DNA of 60,687 nucleotides from JAOTYV01 sp041557595 (GTDB lineage: Bacteria; Pseudomonadota; Alphaproteobacteria; UBA8366): assembly GCA_041557595.1 (NCBI GenBank), contig JBFFGE010000004.1:1-60687 (forward strand), given 5' to 3'. The position numbers were made by a program, and so were the translations under genes. A model generated the notes under the pieces. That model was not told the origin of the DNA, searched no databases, and saw only the letters and a program-made list of their open reading frames with translations. Position 1 is the first letter of the stretch; every line of letters begins with the position of its first letter. Of the stretch, positions 1 to 7,730 are shown one piece after another.

Positions 1-2
1 CG

Positions 3-623
3 GGCGCGCCCTCGACTCGCGCGAACCTTCTCGACGACGCGCGCTCATATCTCGAACTGGCGATGCGCCTTCTGGCGCCGGTATCGCCGGCATTGATCGC
101 GATCGGCGGGTTGTCGGGCAGCGGGAAAAGCCGGCTCGCAAGATCCATTGCACCGAATTTCAGTGCGGCCGCGGGGGCGCTGGTGGTTCGCAGCGACGTC
201 ATCCGGAAACAAGCCTTCAACGTGGATTTGTTCGACCGGTTGCCGGCGGCGGCCTACACGAAGGCGTGCAGCGGCGCGGTGTACGCGCGTCTGATGGAAG
301 TTTGCGCGGCGGCGCTGGCGGGCGATCAATGGGTCGTCGCCGACGCCGTGTTCGGCGACCCGGCGGAGCGCGCCGCGATACGGGCGGTGGCGACCGATCT
401 TGGCCGGCCGTTCATCGGCATTTGGCTCGACGTTCCCGAGCCGGTGCAAAGGCTGCGGCTGGAAAATCGCCGGCATGACGTTTCGGACGCGTCGCCGGAG
501 ATCGGCCGTATGCAACGTTCCGGGATCGCGGCGCCCGCGGACTGGAATGTGGTCGATGCCGGCGGGACACCGGACGAAACGATCGCCGCCGTATCGGCGG
601 TGCTGGAAAACACCGGATCCTGA
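3..623 (+). CDS. AAA-type P-loop kinase domain protein (5' partial)
   Basis: The reading frame is open to the left edge, so this is the C-terminal part of a longer protein. A Walker A motif, GLSGSGKS, follows a short helix-rich segment. This arrangement is typical of bifunctional proteins with an aminoglycoside-phosphotransferase-like N-terminus and a zeta-toxin/gluconokinase-like P-loop kinase C-terminus. After the P-loop come a DxxRK-type substrate segment (RSDVIRKQ) and a late arginine-rich lid (RLRLENRRHDVSDAS). The Met at 63 is internal to the domain and unlikely to be the true start. The substrate is unknown. The next gene starts 87 bases downstream in the same direction. Confidence 0.72.
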   Translation, partial: GAPSTRANLLDDARSYLELAMRLLAPVSPALIAIGGLSGSGKSRLARSIAPNFSAAAGALVVRSDVIRKQAFNVDLFDRLPAAAYTKACSGAVYARLMEVCAAALAGDQWVVADAVFGDPAERAAIRAVATDLGRPFIGIWLDVPEPVQRLRLENRRHDVSDASPEIGRMQRSGIAAPADWNVVDAGGTPDETIAAVSAVLENTGS

Positions 624-710
624 AAGCGCCCGGACAGGAAAATCGGCCACGTAAAATAGCCGGCCCGCGACGGCGGCTGCCGGTAGGACGGGCAAAATAG
701 GATCGAATTT

Positions 711-2024
711 GTGTCGGTGCTGACAACGGACGTTCTGGAGATCTTGGGCCGGTTGGGCGTTGCATTGGCGATCGGCCTGTTGATCGGCTTCGAGCGTGGC
801 TGGAAGGAACGGGATCTGCCCGAGGGCAGGCGCATCGCCGGATTCCGTACCTTCGGCATTCTCGGTATCCTGGGCGGCGGCGGCGCCGTCTTGGCCGAAT
901 CATACGGTGGCCTTGTGTTGGCTGCGGTCGTTCTCGCGGTCGCCGGGGTTTTCGCCGTTGCGCAATGGTCCGAGTTCCGTGATGCATCCGGTGCCGATTT
1001 GAGCATCACCACGAGCATTGCCGGTTTGACGACCTTGGCCCTCGGGTCGATCGCGGGAAGCGGTCACTTGGCCGCCGCTGGCTCCGCCGCGGTCATACTG
1101 GCCCTGTTACTCGGGTTCAAGCCGGAGCTGCATGCCTTTCTGAAAAAGATCAACCGGTCGGAACTGCTCGCGACCTTGAGGCTCCTGTTGATTTCCCTGG
1201 TTGCCCTGCCGATTTTGCCCGATCAAGGATACGGCCCCTGGCAAGCGCTCAACCCGTATAAGCTCTGGTTGCTTGTCGTCCTGGTCGCCGGCATTTCCTA
1301 TGTTGGGTATTTCGCCGGAAAAATCGTTGGCGATCGGCGGGGCATAATGCTCACTGGATTGCTCGGGGGCCTGGTGTCATCGACGGCGACGACGCTGGCC
1401 CTGGCCCGGCAGTCGCGGAGTCGTCCGGCCGAGAGTATTCTTCTGGCCGCCGGCATCCTGTTCAGCCTCGCCATGATGCTTCCGCGCACCTTGCTTATCG
1501 CGGCGGTGATCCTGCCCGACGCCGTCAAAACGCTGGTTGTGCCCTTGTTGTTGTCTGCCAGCGCGGCCTTAGCGTTCGCATTCCTGTTCAACCGGAATCA
1601 CGGCGCCGGCGCCGGGCTTGCCGAACACACGGACCGGCAACGCAATCCGCTGGAACTTGGCGCGGCGTTTCAGCTCGCGGGGATAATGGGTGTGTTTATT
1701 CTCGCCGCACAAGCGATCAGGGTGTGGTATGGCCAGGCCGGGCTGTACGGTATCGCGGTTCTGCTCGGTTTGGTGGATATCGACGCCGTCACGGTTTCCA
1801 TCGGCGCGATGGCGGCCCGAGGCGATATCGAAGGGGCCGTCGCCGTGAATGCGTTGGCGATTGCGCTCGCGACGAATACGCTTGTTAAACCCGCCCTTGC
1901 GGTTGTCGCCGGGAGCCGGCGGACGGCGCTGTGCGTGACCGGTGCGGTGGCCGGCGTGCTGGCGGTTCTGGCGGCAACGTTTTTTGGTCAGCACATCGTG
2001 GCTATCCCGGGGTTCGGCGTCTGA
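711..2024 (+). CDS. MgtC/SapB family membrane protein with DUF4010 domain
   Basis: The 437-residue protein starts at GTG and is an integral membrane protein with about a dozen hydrophobic segments. The N-terminal part (about 10-140) matches the MgtC/SapB pattern, with a GLLIGFERGW-type motif after the first helix and the RIAGFRTF segment typical of the family. The C-terminal two thirds correspond to DUF4010, including a conserved GLVSSTATTLALA segment. MgtC proteins are linked to magnesium limitation and modulation of membrane ATPase, but this long fused form has no assigned function. It stands alone between a kinase-like gene and a convergent stress-protein gene. I saw no terminator in the 30 bases after it. 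Confidence 0.85.
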   Translation: MSVLTTDVLEILGRLGVALAIGLLIGFERGWKERDLPEGRRIAGFRTFGILGILGGGGAVLAESYGGLVLAAVVLAVAGVFAVAQWSEFRDASGADLSITTSIAGLTTLALGSIAGSGHLAAAGSAAVILALLLGFKPELHAFLKKINRSELLATLRLLLISLVALPILPDQGYGPWQALNPYKLWLLVVLVAGISYVGYFAGKIVGDRRGIMLTGLLGGLVSSTATTLALARQSRSRPAESILLAAGILFSLAMMLPRTLLIAAVILPDAVKTLVVPLLLSASAALAFAFLFNRNHGAGAGLAEHTDRQRNPLELGAAFQLAGIMGVFILAAQAIRVWYGQAGLYGIAVLLGLVDIDAVTVSIGAMAARGDIEGAVAVNALAIALATNTLVKPALAVVAGSRRTALCVTGAVAGVLAVLAATFFGQHIVAIPGFGV

Positions 2025-2054
2025 AGGGGACTCGGCATGTAAGTCTCCGCCGGA

Positions 2055-2942
2055 TTAGTCGACCATCAGCACCGGCACGGTCATGCGATTCAAGATCTCG
2101 TTCGTTGCGCCGCCGAAAATCACGCGGGCGATCCGCGTGCGGGTGTAGGCCCCCATGACCAGCAGATCGGCGCCGCAGGTCTCGATCTGCTCCAGAATTT
2201 GCGCACCGGGCGACGGCGCGGTGCTTTCCACCGTAACGCTGCGCGAGCGCACGCCATGCCATTCAAGATAATCGCCGAGATTGTCCGCGCTGGGTGCCGG
2301 TGCACCATCCTCCTTGACCGCGATGACGACCACTTCTTCTGCACGGGTGAGAAAATCCATCGCGAAGGCCACGGCGCGTGCCGCTTCCGCGCTGCCGTTC
2401 CAGGCGATCGCAACCGTGCGGGGAAAAGTCTTGATGGCCGTCTCGCGTGATATCAGCACGGGGCGGCCGGTTTCCCGCAAACTGATCTCCAGGATCGGCG
2501 GCACGCCGCTTTCGTCTTCCAGGGGCGGGCAGGCCGTGACGATCAGATCGGCAAGCCGACCGCGTGCGGTGAGCCAATTGCGCAGCGTGCCCGTTTGTTC
2601 GAGAAAGCTGACCGAGAAGCCTTTCCGAGCGCTTGGAGTCGAAATGCGCGGCGCCTTGAATTGATCGGCGACTGTCTCGAATAACTCACGACTGCGCGTG
2701 CGGCGCGCGTCGTTTTCCCATTCGATCATGTTAAGGAGCTGATCGACCGCCAGCTCGGGCATCCAGGGAGCCAGGCGACTTTGCGTGTCGCCCGGATCCG
2801 CCTCGATACAAAAGACTTCGAGATGCGCGTCCAAGCCTTGAGCGATGACAAAGCCGGTTTCGAGGGCAGGTTGCTCGAGCACCTGGGGATTTGCCGGGTC
2901 GTATGAGCCGCTCATTGGCACCAATATTTTTCGTGTCGTCAC
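2055..2942 (-). CDS. Universal stress protein, tandem UspA domains
   Basis: The 295-residue cytoplasmic protein has two Usp folds. The first runs from an ILVPMSGS start to about residue 150. The second covers about 160-295 and ends with the ATP-binding type segment GAYTRTRIARVIFGGATNEIL and the usual terminal strand VPVLMVD. The G-2x-G-9x-G(S/T) spacing is partly kept (MGAYTRTRIARVIFGGAT), so nucleotide binding is possible. An FNR-like box (3049-3062) lies about 113 bases upstream with a TATGAT -10 candidate at 3016-3021. This suggests induction under low oxygen, as for many Usp genes of denitrifiers. It is divergent from a small-protein/cytochrome pair. Confidence 0.9.
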   Translation of the reverse strand: MTTRKILVPMSGSYDPANPQVLEQPALETGFVIAQGLDAHLEVFCIEADPGDTQSRLAPWMPELAVDQLLNMIEWENDARRTRSRELFETVADQFKAPRISTPSARKGFSVSFLEQTGTLRNWLTARGRLADLIVTACPPLEDESGVPPILEISLRETGRPVLISRETAIKTFPRTVAIAWNGSAEAARAVAFAMDFLTRAEEVVVIAVKEDGAPAPSADNLGDYLEWHGVRSRSVTVESTAPSPGAQILEQIETCGADLLVMGAYTRTRIARVIFGGATNEILNRMTVPVLMVD

Positions 2943-3048
2943 CGGCCTGTCTCCCTCGATGAAGTCCCCATGACGACCGCTTCAATGAGCCGTCAAGACT
3001 GTGCACTCGGTCCCGATCATACTATCCGATAATAGTGATGATCACCCT

Positions 3049-3062
3049 TTGATCCCGCTCAA
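3049..3062 (-). promoter_or_regulatory. FNR/Anr-type box for the usp gene
   Basis: The sequence TTGAT-CCCG-CTCAA matches the FNR consensus TTGAT-N4-ATCAA at nine of ten positions. It lies upstream of the minus-strand universal stress protein. A TATGAT -10-like hexamer on the minus strand (3016-3021) is spaced about as expected for FNR activation near -41.5 to -46. The assignment to this direction is inferred, because a second box lies 24 bases away in the divergent region. Confidence 0.6.
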
Positions 3063-3085
3063 TGCCTGCTGAACACGCCGTCGCG

Positions 3086-3099
3086 TTGAGCCAAATCAA
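3086..3099 (+). promoter_or_regulatory. FNR/Anr-type box for the small protein-cytochrome pair
   Basis: The sequence TTGAG-CCAA-ATCAA matches the FNR consensus at nine of ten positions. Its centre lies 81 bases before the ATG at 3174. A TTAATT hexamer at about 3123-3128 sits where the -10 would be for a class II FNR promoter with a start near 3134. Confidence 0.6.
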
Positions 3100-3173
3100 G
3101 GTTGCGCCCTGCAAAATGGGGGTTAATTGAATTTCCACGAACCGCTGACGGACCCGCTCGAACAGAGGACGGC

Positions 3174-3422
3174 ATGATTGCACCGGAAGAAAATCACACC
3201 CTTGGCGATGCAATCCGAAAGGAACTGCGGGACAAGGTCGAAGACGCCAAAATCACCGCGATTGTCGACACCGGTGCGACGTTGGCCGAAATCGAGCAGG
3301 CGTTCGTATGGGCGAGTGGCGACAGCGATATCGGCGATGATGCGGCGCATCCGTTGGAGGGAGCCGTGGCGCGCGTGTACGACATCCTCACGACCGATCG
3401 GAACAGTGGAGACGAACGTTAG
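3174..3422 (+). CDS. Small protein of unknown function, coupled to cytochrome c
   Basis: The protein has 82 residues. The ATG at 3174 is preceded by an AGAGGA ribosome binding site, which is better than any signal at the upstream in-frame start at 3102. The protein is acidic, soluble and probably helical, with no cysteine, signal peptide or recognised domain. Its TAG stop at 3420-3422 is followed immediately by the ATG of the cytochrome gene at 3423, so the two are almost certainly co-translated. The FNR-like box upstream points to an anaerobic role. I do not recognise the family. Confidence 0.65.
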   Translation: MIAPEENHTLGDAIRKELRDKVEDAKITAIVDTGATLAEIEQAFVWASGDSDIGDDAAHPLEGAVARVYDILTTDRNSGDER

Positions 3423-3788
3423 ATGACAGGACCGAATGGTAGGCGGCGTTTCTTCGATTGGTTTGCGGCGGCGGTGCGGTTGCGCTCCGCGCTGGCCGGC
3501 GGGGCATCGATTATCGTCATGCTTTGGGTAAGCCCGCTCCAGGCCGACGCGGCAATCGGCGAATCCCTGGCGCGGCAATGGTGCAGTTCCTGTCATGAGG
3601 TCGGACATCGCCCGGTTGCGAACGACGGCGCGCCGGCGTTCAAAGCGGTTGCCCGCCAGCCCGGTATGACACGGGAACGGTTGAGACACTGGCTCGTCGA
3701 CCCGCACCCGCCGATGCCGAATCTCGACCTCGCGCGGCAGGATATCGAGGACCTGATCGATTACATCGAAACGCTGAAACGAAAATAG
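3423..3788 (+). CDS. Small monoheme c-type cytochrome
   Basis: The 121-residue protein has a twin-arginine-rich N-terminus followed by a hydrophobic segment (about 24-42), consistent with export or an uncleaved membrane anchor. The heme motif is CSSCH with C54, C57 and axial His58. M98 in a PPMPN segment is a good candidate for the distal ligand, as in class I cytochromes c. The start codon abuts the stop of the upstream small gene. The protein probably shuttles electrons in the periplasm during microaerobic or nitrate respiration. The partner is unknown, and the FNR box ahead of the pair supports the low-oxygen setting. Confidence 0.85.
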   Translation: MTGPNGRRRFFDWFAAAVRLRSALAGGASIIVMLWVSPLQADAAIGESLARQWCSSCHEVGHRPVANDGAPAFKAVARQPGMTRERLRHWLVDPHPPMPNLDLARQDIEDLIDYIETLKRK

Positions 3789-3828
3789 CGTTCGACGCCG
3801 TTAAGGGCCGGATTTGCGTCCCCGGGAA

Positions 3829-4815
3829 TTATCCGCCTGCATCCAAATTGAATTCCGCCACGACCGGCGCGTGATAGCTGTCGGCGTCCCGGCGTCCCGC
3901 GAAGAAGGCGACCAACTCGTCGGTCAGCACTTCGTTGTGAATTTCGGCGTGCCGGAAAGCGGCCAACAAGCTTCGCGAAACCAGAATGTGGTCGAGCATC
4001 AGGCGCTGGCCGTAATGCAGCACGCTGAACCGACGGTCCGCGGGCAAATTCAGTTCGACAGGCGCCAGCATGCGCCCGGCGAGGAGCGGATTCCCGGTTT
4101 CCTCGACCTCTCCCCGGAGTATCTTGAGCGGCGCATCGCGCCCGTCGGCGTTGAGGTCGCCGAGCACGGCGATCAAAGCGTGCGGATTCGCGTCGAAGAC
4201 GGAATCCACCACCAGGCGCGCCTCGAACGCCTGGCCGGTGCGCTTGATTTCGGAAATGAAGGTCCCCTCGGCCCAGCCGGCGACGGTTTTCCAGACGAAG
4301 GGTTCGAGCTTTTGTCCGTCAATGAAGGTGGGCAGCGGCGCACGAAGGTGGAGATTGATGATCTGCAGCAACCGTCCGTCCGCCAATTCGATCGTGGCGA
4401 ACAGGATCGGCCGCTCCCACCAGACCGGCTCCGACGTTCCGTGCGGCGGCACGGCGCTGACCGGCCGGTAGCTCGGCGGCGGCACCAGTTGGTTGAGATA
4501 CTGGCGCGTGATGCGGATTGGCCGGCGGCTCAGAATAACCAGATTATGAACGTCGCGCGGATTGTCGCCCGCGTCGTTTGTCGTGACCGCGCGCGAATAG
4601 TCGGCATACGGCGTTTCGCTGAGCAGCTGGTCGAGCGCGCGCAGGGATCGCCGATGGCCGCCATCCGGCTGGGCGTTGATTTCCTGCAAACAGAGAATAT
4701 CCGCATCCAGACGCTGCAGTTGCGGCCGCAGGACCTCAATCCGGGTGTCGAACGACGCCTGGTCCCGGTCGTCGAGGTTTTCGAGATTGAAGGTGGCGAT
4801 TCGCAAAGTTGTCAT
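3829..4815 (-). CDS. Endonuclease/exonuclease/phosphatase family hydrolase
   Basis: I chose the ATG at 4815 because the fold starts at once with RIATFNLENL, the first catalytic strand carrying the metal-binding Asn. That leaves a product of 328 residues. Further family signatures are LCLQEIN (metal-binding Glu), the central histidine-containing segment INLHLRAPL, the GDLNADG segment (catalytic Asp/Asn pair) and a C-terminal SYHAPVVAEF with the His general base. No signal peptide is seen with this start. The substrate could be nucleic acid, a phosphoester or a lipid, and the sequence does not decide. It is divergent from a cytochrome c gene and convergent with another. Confidence 0.85.
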   Translation of the reverse strand: MTTLRIATFNLENLDDRDQASFDTRIEVLRPQLQRLDADILCLQEINAQPDGGHRRSLRALDQLLSETPYADYSRAVTTNDAGDNPRDVHNLVILSRRPIRITRQYLNQLVPPPSYRPVSAVPPHGTSEPVWWERPILFATIELADGRLLQIINLHLRAPLPTFIDGQKLEPFVWKTVAGWAEGTFISEIKRTGQAFEARLVVDSVFDANPHALIAVLGDLNADGRDAPLKILRGEVEETGNPLLAGRMLAPVELNLPADRRFSVLHYGQRLMLDHILVSRSLLAAFRHAEIHNEVLTDELVAFFAGRRDADSYHAPVVAEFNLDAGG

Positions 4816-4949
4816 GTGTCCGTCACGGAAAAACCGCATCCCCCTGCTTAGAATCATGGGTGGCTGACGGTTCAGTTGCCCCGATCCGGAGGCGTCCCGC
4901 ATTGCGCTCGATCAAGGGGCGTATGGCGACGGCGCGTCCACTGTCGTCT

Positions 4950-4963
4950 TTGACACGGATCAA
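4950..4963 (+). promoter_or_regulatory. FNR/Anr-type box upstream of cytochrome c
   Basis: The sequence TTGAC-ACGG-ATCAA is a nine-of-ten match to the FNR consensus. Its centre is 64 bases before the cytochrome ATG at 5021, which allows a transcription start near 4998. Confidence 0.6.
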
Positions 4964-5020
4964 TGCGCCGGACGCGCCCGGCGTCTACCGTGTTTCGATC
5001 GGTATTTGGGAGATTTATCC

Positions 5021-5584
5021 ATGAATTTTAATACTTTAGCGGCGAAGAGGCTAAGGTCGATGCGGCGTATCATGCTATGCATGGGGTTGGCGTTATTTCT
5101 GCTTCCGGCGGCAATTTCGGTTCTCGGCGATCGGATGGCAGTCGCCGCCGATTCTCGGCAAAACATCACGATACCTGCGGGCGAGCGAACGCGGATGTTG
5201 CAGCTGACCTTTCCGATTATCGATGCAAAGCGCGGGCGACAGCTTTTTGTGACCCGGGGCTGCGTGCTGTGTCATGCGATCAACAACACCGGCGGCCGTG
5301 GCGGGCCTCCGCTCGATCGGATCGGCGAGGGCAAAGGCGCCGATATTCTCGACTTTACCGCGCGGATGTGGCGCGGTGCCTACGCGATGATCGAACTGCA
5401 GAATATGGAGTTGGGGTATCAACTCGATTTCAGCGGCGAGGAGCTCGGACACATCATCGCCTTTCTATACGATAAGCAGGAGCGTTCGCGATTTTCCGGC
5501 AATGACGTGCCCGACTTGATCAAGGACATGTTCATCGATCGACCTTACAGTCCCAACGACGAAGAGAAGAGCCGGGACCGCTGA
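5021..5584 (+). CDS. c-type cytochrome, monoheme
   Basis: The 187-residue protein starts at the ATG at 5021. A GGGAG ribosome binding site at 5008-5012 gives good spacing, so the in-frame TTG at 5006 is less likely. A signal sequence covers about residues 12-43. The heme site is CVLCH (C81, C84, His85) followed by a glycine/proline-rich loop (GGRGGPPL), and Met residues near 110-120 (MWRGAYAMIELQNM) could supply the sixth ligand. It is a probable periplasmic electron carrier. An FNR-like box at 4950-4963 suggests oxygen-limited expression, like the other two small cytochromes in this region. Confidence 0.85.
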   Translation: MNFNTLAAKRLRSMRRIMLCMGLALFLLPAAISVLGDRMAVAADSRQNITIPAGERTRMLQLTFPIIDAKRGRQLFVTRGCVLCHAINNTGGRGGPPLDRIGEGKGADILDFTARMWRGAYAMIELQNMELGYQLDFSGEELGHIIAFLYDKQERSRFSGNDVPDLIKDMFIDRPYSPNDEEKSRDR

Positions 5585-5630
5585 GAATTCAAAGCCTTTC
5601 CGGAACGTCGCGGCGTCACCGGGCGCGTCG

Positions 5631-6113
5631 CTATTGCAAGACGCGCCAGGTGCCGTCCGGCTGCCGGCAGGCGGTGCCGTACCCTTGTTGGGTCTTGCCG
5701 GCGACGGTTACTTTCTGCTGGAACTCGCGACAGTACTGACCGCTCGAGGAGGTTCCGTCGCGAACCGGCGTAACCGATCCGCTGTTGCCGGTTCTCGGGT
5801 TGTCCCAGACGATCGTTTCGCCGAGCGGCGCCGTGTGCGCCCTGTTGACGGCGGCGTCCGCTTTCATGCGATCGACGCTGTCCATGGATCGTCCGATCTC
5901 GCTGCCGACCAGCGCGCCGATCAGCACGCCGACCGCGGTTGCCGCCAATTTACCGCTGCCCGAGCCGAACTGTGCGCCGAGCAGCCCGCCCGCCGCCGCG
6001 CCGCCGAGGCCGCCGACGGTCTGTTTCGGACCATACGCATTGGGGCCCGTACAGGCGGCCAGCGCCAGGAATGACGCGACCGGTAGAGCGAGAAATTTGT
6101 GGTGAACCTTCAT
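5631..6113 (-). CDS. Glycine-zipper outer-membrane lipoprotein (17 kDa antigen-like)
   Basis: The 160-residue protein has its ATG at 6113. The signal peptide ends in the lipobox LAAC, so Cys21 would be lipidated. It is followed by a glycine-zipper segment (GGLGGAAAGGLLGAQFG, then GVLIGALVGSEIG) typical of the 17 kDa surface antigen family. The C-terminal domain contains two cysteines and a YGTACRQPDG-type ending. It probably sits in the outer membrane with a structural or stress role. An FNR-like box at 6215-6228 with a GATAAG -10 candidate at 6187-6192 is positioned exactly for class II activation, which is unusual for this family. Confidence 0.85.
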   Translation of the reverse strand: MKVHHKFLALPVASFLALAACTGPNAYGPKQTVGGLGGAAAGGLLGAQFGSGSGKLAATAVGVLIGALVGSEIGRSMDSVDRMKADAAVNRAHTAPLGETIVWDNPRTGNSGSVTPVRDGTSSSGQYCREFQQKVTVAGKTQQGYGTACRQPDGTWRVLQ

Positions 6114-6214
6114 GTCGGATTCCTTCGCGGTGGTTGTGGCGATACTCCAAAATGTGCGGCGCCCGAGGCGACGCGGAGCGTCCCGTCTTATCGGACGTCG
6201 GCGGCGCGAAATCA

Positions 6215-6228
6215 TTGATGTCCGTCAA
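6215..6228 (-). promoter_or_regulatory. FNR/Anr-type box upstream of the lipoprotein
   Basis: Read on the plus strand the sequence is TTGAT-GTCC-GTCAA, nine of ten consensus positions. On the minus strand a GATAAG hexamer at 6187-6192 would be a -10 element for a start near 6180, about 41 bases from the box centre. Confidence 0.55.
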
Positions 6229-6285
6229 TCGGGGCGCCACGAACACCGATTGCCGTGGCGTCGCCAGAAGCGCTCTTGGCATGTG

Positions 6286-6299
6286 TTGATGCATATCAA
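6286..6299 (+). promoter_or_regulatory. Perfect FNR/Anr box without an obvious target gene
   Basis: The sequence TTGAT-GCAT-ATCAA is a perfect palindromic FNR consensus. No convincing protein gene lies within 300 bases downstream on the plus strand. The lipoprotein on the minus strand has its own closer box. A TGATAA hexamer at 6325-6330 is spaced for a class II start near 6334-6337. Confidence 0.7.
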
Positions 6300-6333
6300 C
6301 GAACCGAATGCCGTTTTGGCACGATGATAACCG

Positions 6334-6584
6334 CAGTTACGGAAGCGTCGTTCGCGACGTAAGGGGAAACTAAGGCCATGGAGTACCCTTCCGCCGCACA
6401 AAATTCTGCCTGGCGGAACATGTGTGTCAGGAAACCTGGGGTCGTATATGCACCCATGGAAGCGGTCCGTGACGGGGAACGGCGGCACATACTTTCTGTC
6501 CTCCCCCGAGAATGCCGCCGATTCCGTTCGCTCCGGCGAACACGATCCCGTCCTAAGACGAATAGGGCGGGATCGATTTTTTTT
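6334..6584 (+). ncRNA. Candidate FNR-controlled small RNA
   Basis: The interval runs from the start predicted from the perfect FNR box (6286-6299) and a TGATAA -10 candidate to the end of a strong intrinsic terminator (6543-6584). No open frame inside has both a good ribosome binding site and a stop before the terminator: the frames at 6378 and 6424 both read through the terminator stem. Near its 5' end the transcript would contain a CGTCG-TTCG-CGACG hairpin with a stable UUCG tetraloop (6346-6359). The boundaries are inferred. An unrecognised very short ORF is the alternative. Confidence 0.5.
6543..6584 (+). terminator. Strong rho-independent terminator
   Basis: An 11-base stem (6543-6553 with 6565-6575, one G-U pair in RNA) encloses an 11-base loop and is followed by one A and eight T residues (6577-6584). 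It points along the plus strand, where no protein gene ends, so it marks the end of an otherwise unannotated transcript. Confidence 0.85.
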
Positions 6585-6613
6585 CGCCATGGCGCGACGT
6601 GCGGCAACGGCAC

Positions 6614-6686
6614 GCTGCTCTATCTTTGTAAAATCGATCGCCTTTTCTGCCTTTGATTGATTCCAATCACATGCAGGTTGATCTAG
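6614..6686 (-). repeat. Palindromic repeat family 1, copy A
   Basis: This 73-base element is related to copies at 8037-8107 and 47433-47509. Written in the direction of the adjoining minus-strand gene it begins AGATCAAC, has a core of AATTGGAATCAATT type, then AGGCAGAAAAG, and ends in CAAAGATAGAGCAGC. It forms a long imperfect hairpin. The TAG stop of the universal stress protein gene (6683-6685) overlaps its gene-proximal end. Confidence 0.85.
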
Positions 6687-7510
6687 TGCGACATCAATAC
6701 GGGAACCGTCATATGTTCGAGAATATGACGGGTCACGCCGCCAAAGACCGACTCTCGCATCCTCGAATGACCATACCCACCCATCACGATGAGATCGGCA
6801 CCGCTTTCGCTGACGCGATTCAGCAAGGCTTCGCCGATGGGCGTATCGCCGGTCTCGGTCGTGTAGACCTCCACATTCAACCGGTGATGCGCAAGATGCG
6901 CCGCGATATCGGTTCCCTGTACGTCGGCGCCGGCGGCGCCGTTCGCCACGAACACGTCGACCGCATCGGCGAGTTCGAGGATCGGCATCGCATCCGCCAC
7001 GGCGCGCGCCGCTTCACGGCTGGCATCCCATGCGACGAGTACGCGCTTACCGATCCGTTTCGGCGCCGCGCTATAGGGGACGATGATCACTGGCCGCCCG
7101 GCACCCAGCATCAGCTCTTCCGCAAGATCGTTGAGGCGCCGCTCCTCCGCATGTGGCTGGCGTTGCGACACCACGACAACGTCCGCATACCGCCCGTGCG
7201 CTTCCACGACTTGCACCGGGTGGCCCCGATCCACGCGCCACTCGCATCGTTCGATGCGGCCGATTTTCTTGGCTTTCGATTCGAATAATGCGCGCGCCTC
7301 GGCGAGGCGTTCCTTTTCCCGGGATTCCATGATTTCGAAGACCGATTGCGGGAGGCGAATCGCCGCATATCCCGGCAGTTCGGCCGGAAGCGCGATTCCG
7401 AGCCCGACGAGATGGGCATCGCTTTGTTCAGCCAGCGCGAGCGCCGCGTCGACCGCCGGGACGGAATCTTTTTTGTCGCTGACATGAACCAACAAATCCT
7501 TGATCGCCAT
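6683..7510 (-). CDS. Universal stress protein, tandem UspA domains
   Basis: The 275-residue protein starts at the ATG at 7510, preceded by a GGGAGGAAA ribosome binding site. The longer frame from 7609 lacks one. There are two Usp domains, about 1-140 and 150-275. The second carries a clear nucleotide-binding signature, GGYGHSRMRESVFGGVTRHIL, and ends in VPVLMSH. It is paralogous to the Usp gene at 2055-2942. A weaker FNR-like box (7578-7591) lies 74 bases upstream of the start. Its stop codon lies inside a palindromic repeat, so transcription probably ends there. Confidence 0.9.
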   Translation of the reverse strand: MAIKDLLVHVSDKKDSVPAVDAALALAEQSDAHLVGLGIALPAELPGYAAIRLPQSVFEIMESREKERLAEARALFESKAKKIGRIERCEWRVDRGHPVQVVEAHGRYADVVVVSQRQPHAEERRLNDLAEELMLGAGRPVIIVPYSAAPKRIGKRVLVAWDASREAARAVADAMPILELADAVDVFVANGAAGADVQGTDIAAHLAHHRLNVEVYTTETGDTPIGEALLNRVSESGADLIVMGGYGHSRMRESVFGGVTRHILEHMTVPVLMSH

Positions 7511-7577
7511 CGCATTTCCTCCCGTTCGGTCGATTTGTTTCTGATGCGTATTTTGACGCGCTGCGAGGTGGTGCACA

Positions 7578-7591
7578 TTGACTTCCCTCAA
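7578..7591 (-). promoter_or_regulatory. FNR-like box upstream of the second usp gene
   Basis: The sequence TTGAC-TTCC-CTCAA matches the FNR consensus at eight of ten positions, one mismatch in each half-site. Its centre is about 74 bases before the start at 7510. It is the weakest of the boxes reported here. Confidence 0.4.
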
Positions 7592-7730
7592 GGGATTGCC
7601 GCGGCTCAAACCGGCCTCGCCGCGTCGACCGAATCATGCGGCCCATCGGCAAACCTTGAATACGGCGCGCCAGACACCACATCTAGGATCCGGAACAAAT
7701 ACAGAACCGGCTATATGGTGGATAAAGGCT

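Noticed and set aside
5585..5630. GC-rich stretch after the cytochrome as a terminator
   Set aside because: Pairing is weak and there is no T tract.
6378..6660. Two overlapping plus-strand frames as possible small proteins
   Set aside because: Both read through the terminator stem and into repeat copy A, and lack a well-spaced ribosome binding site.
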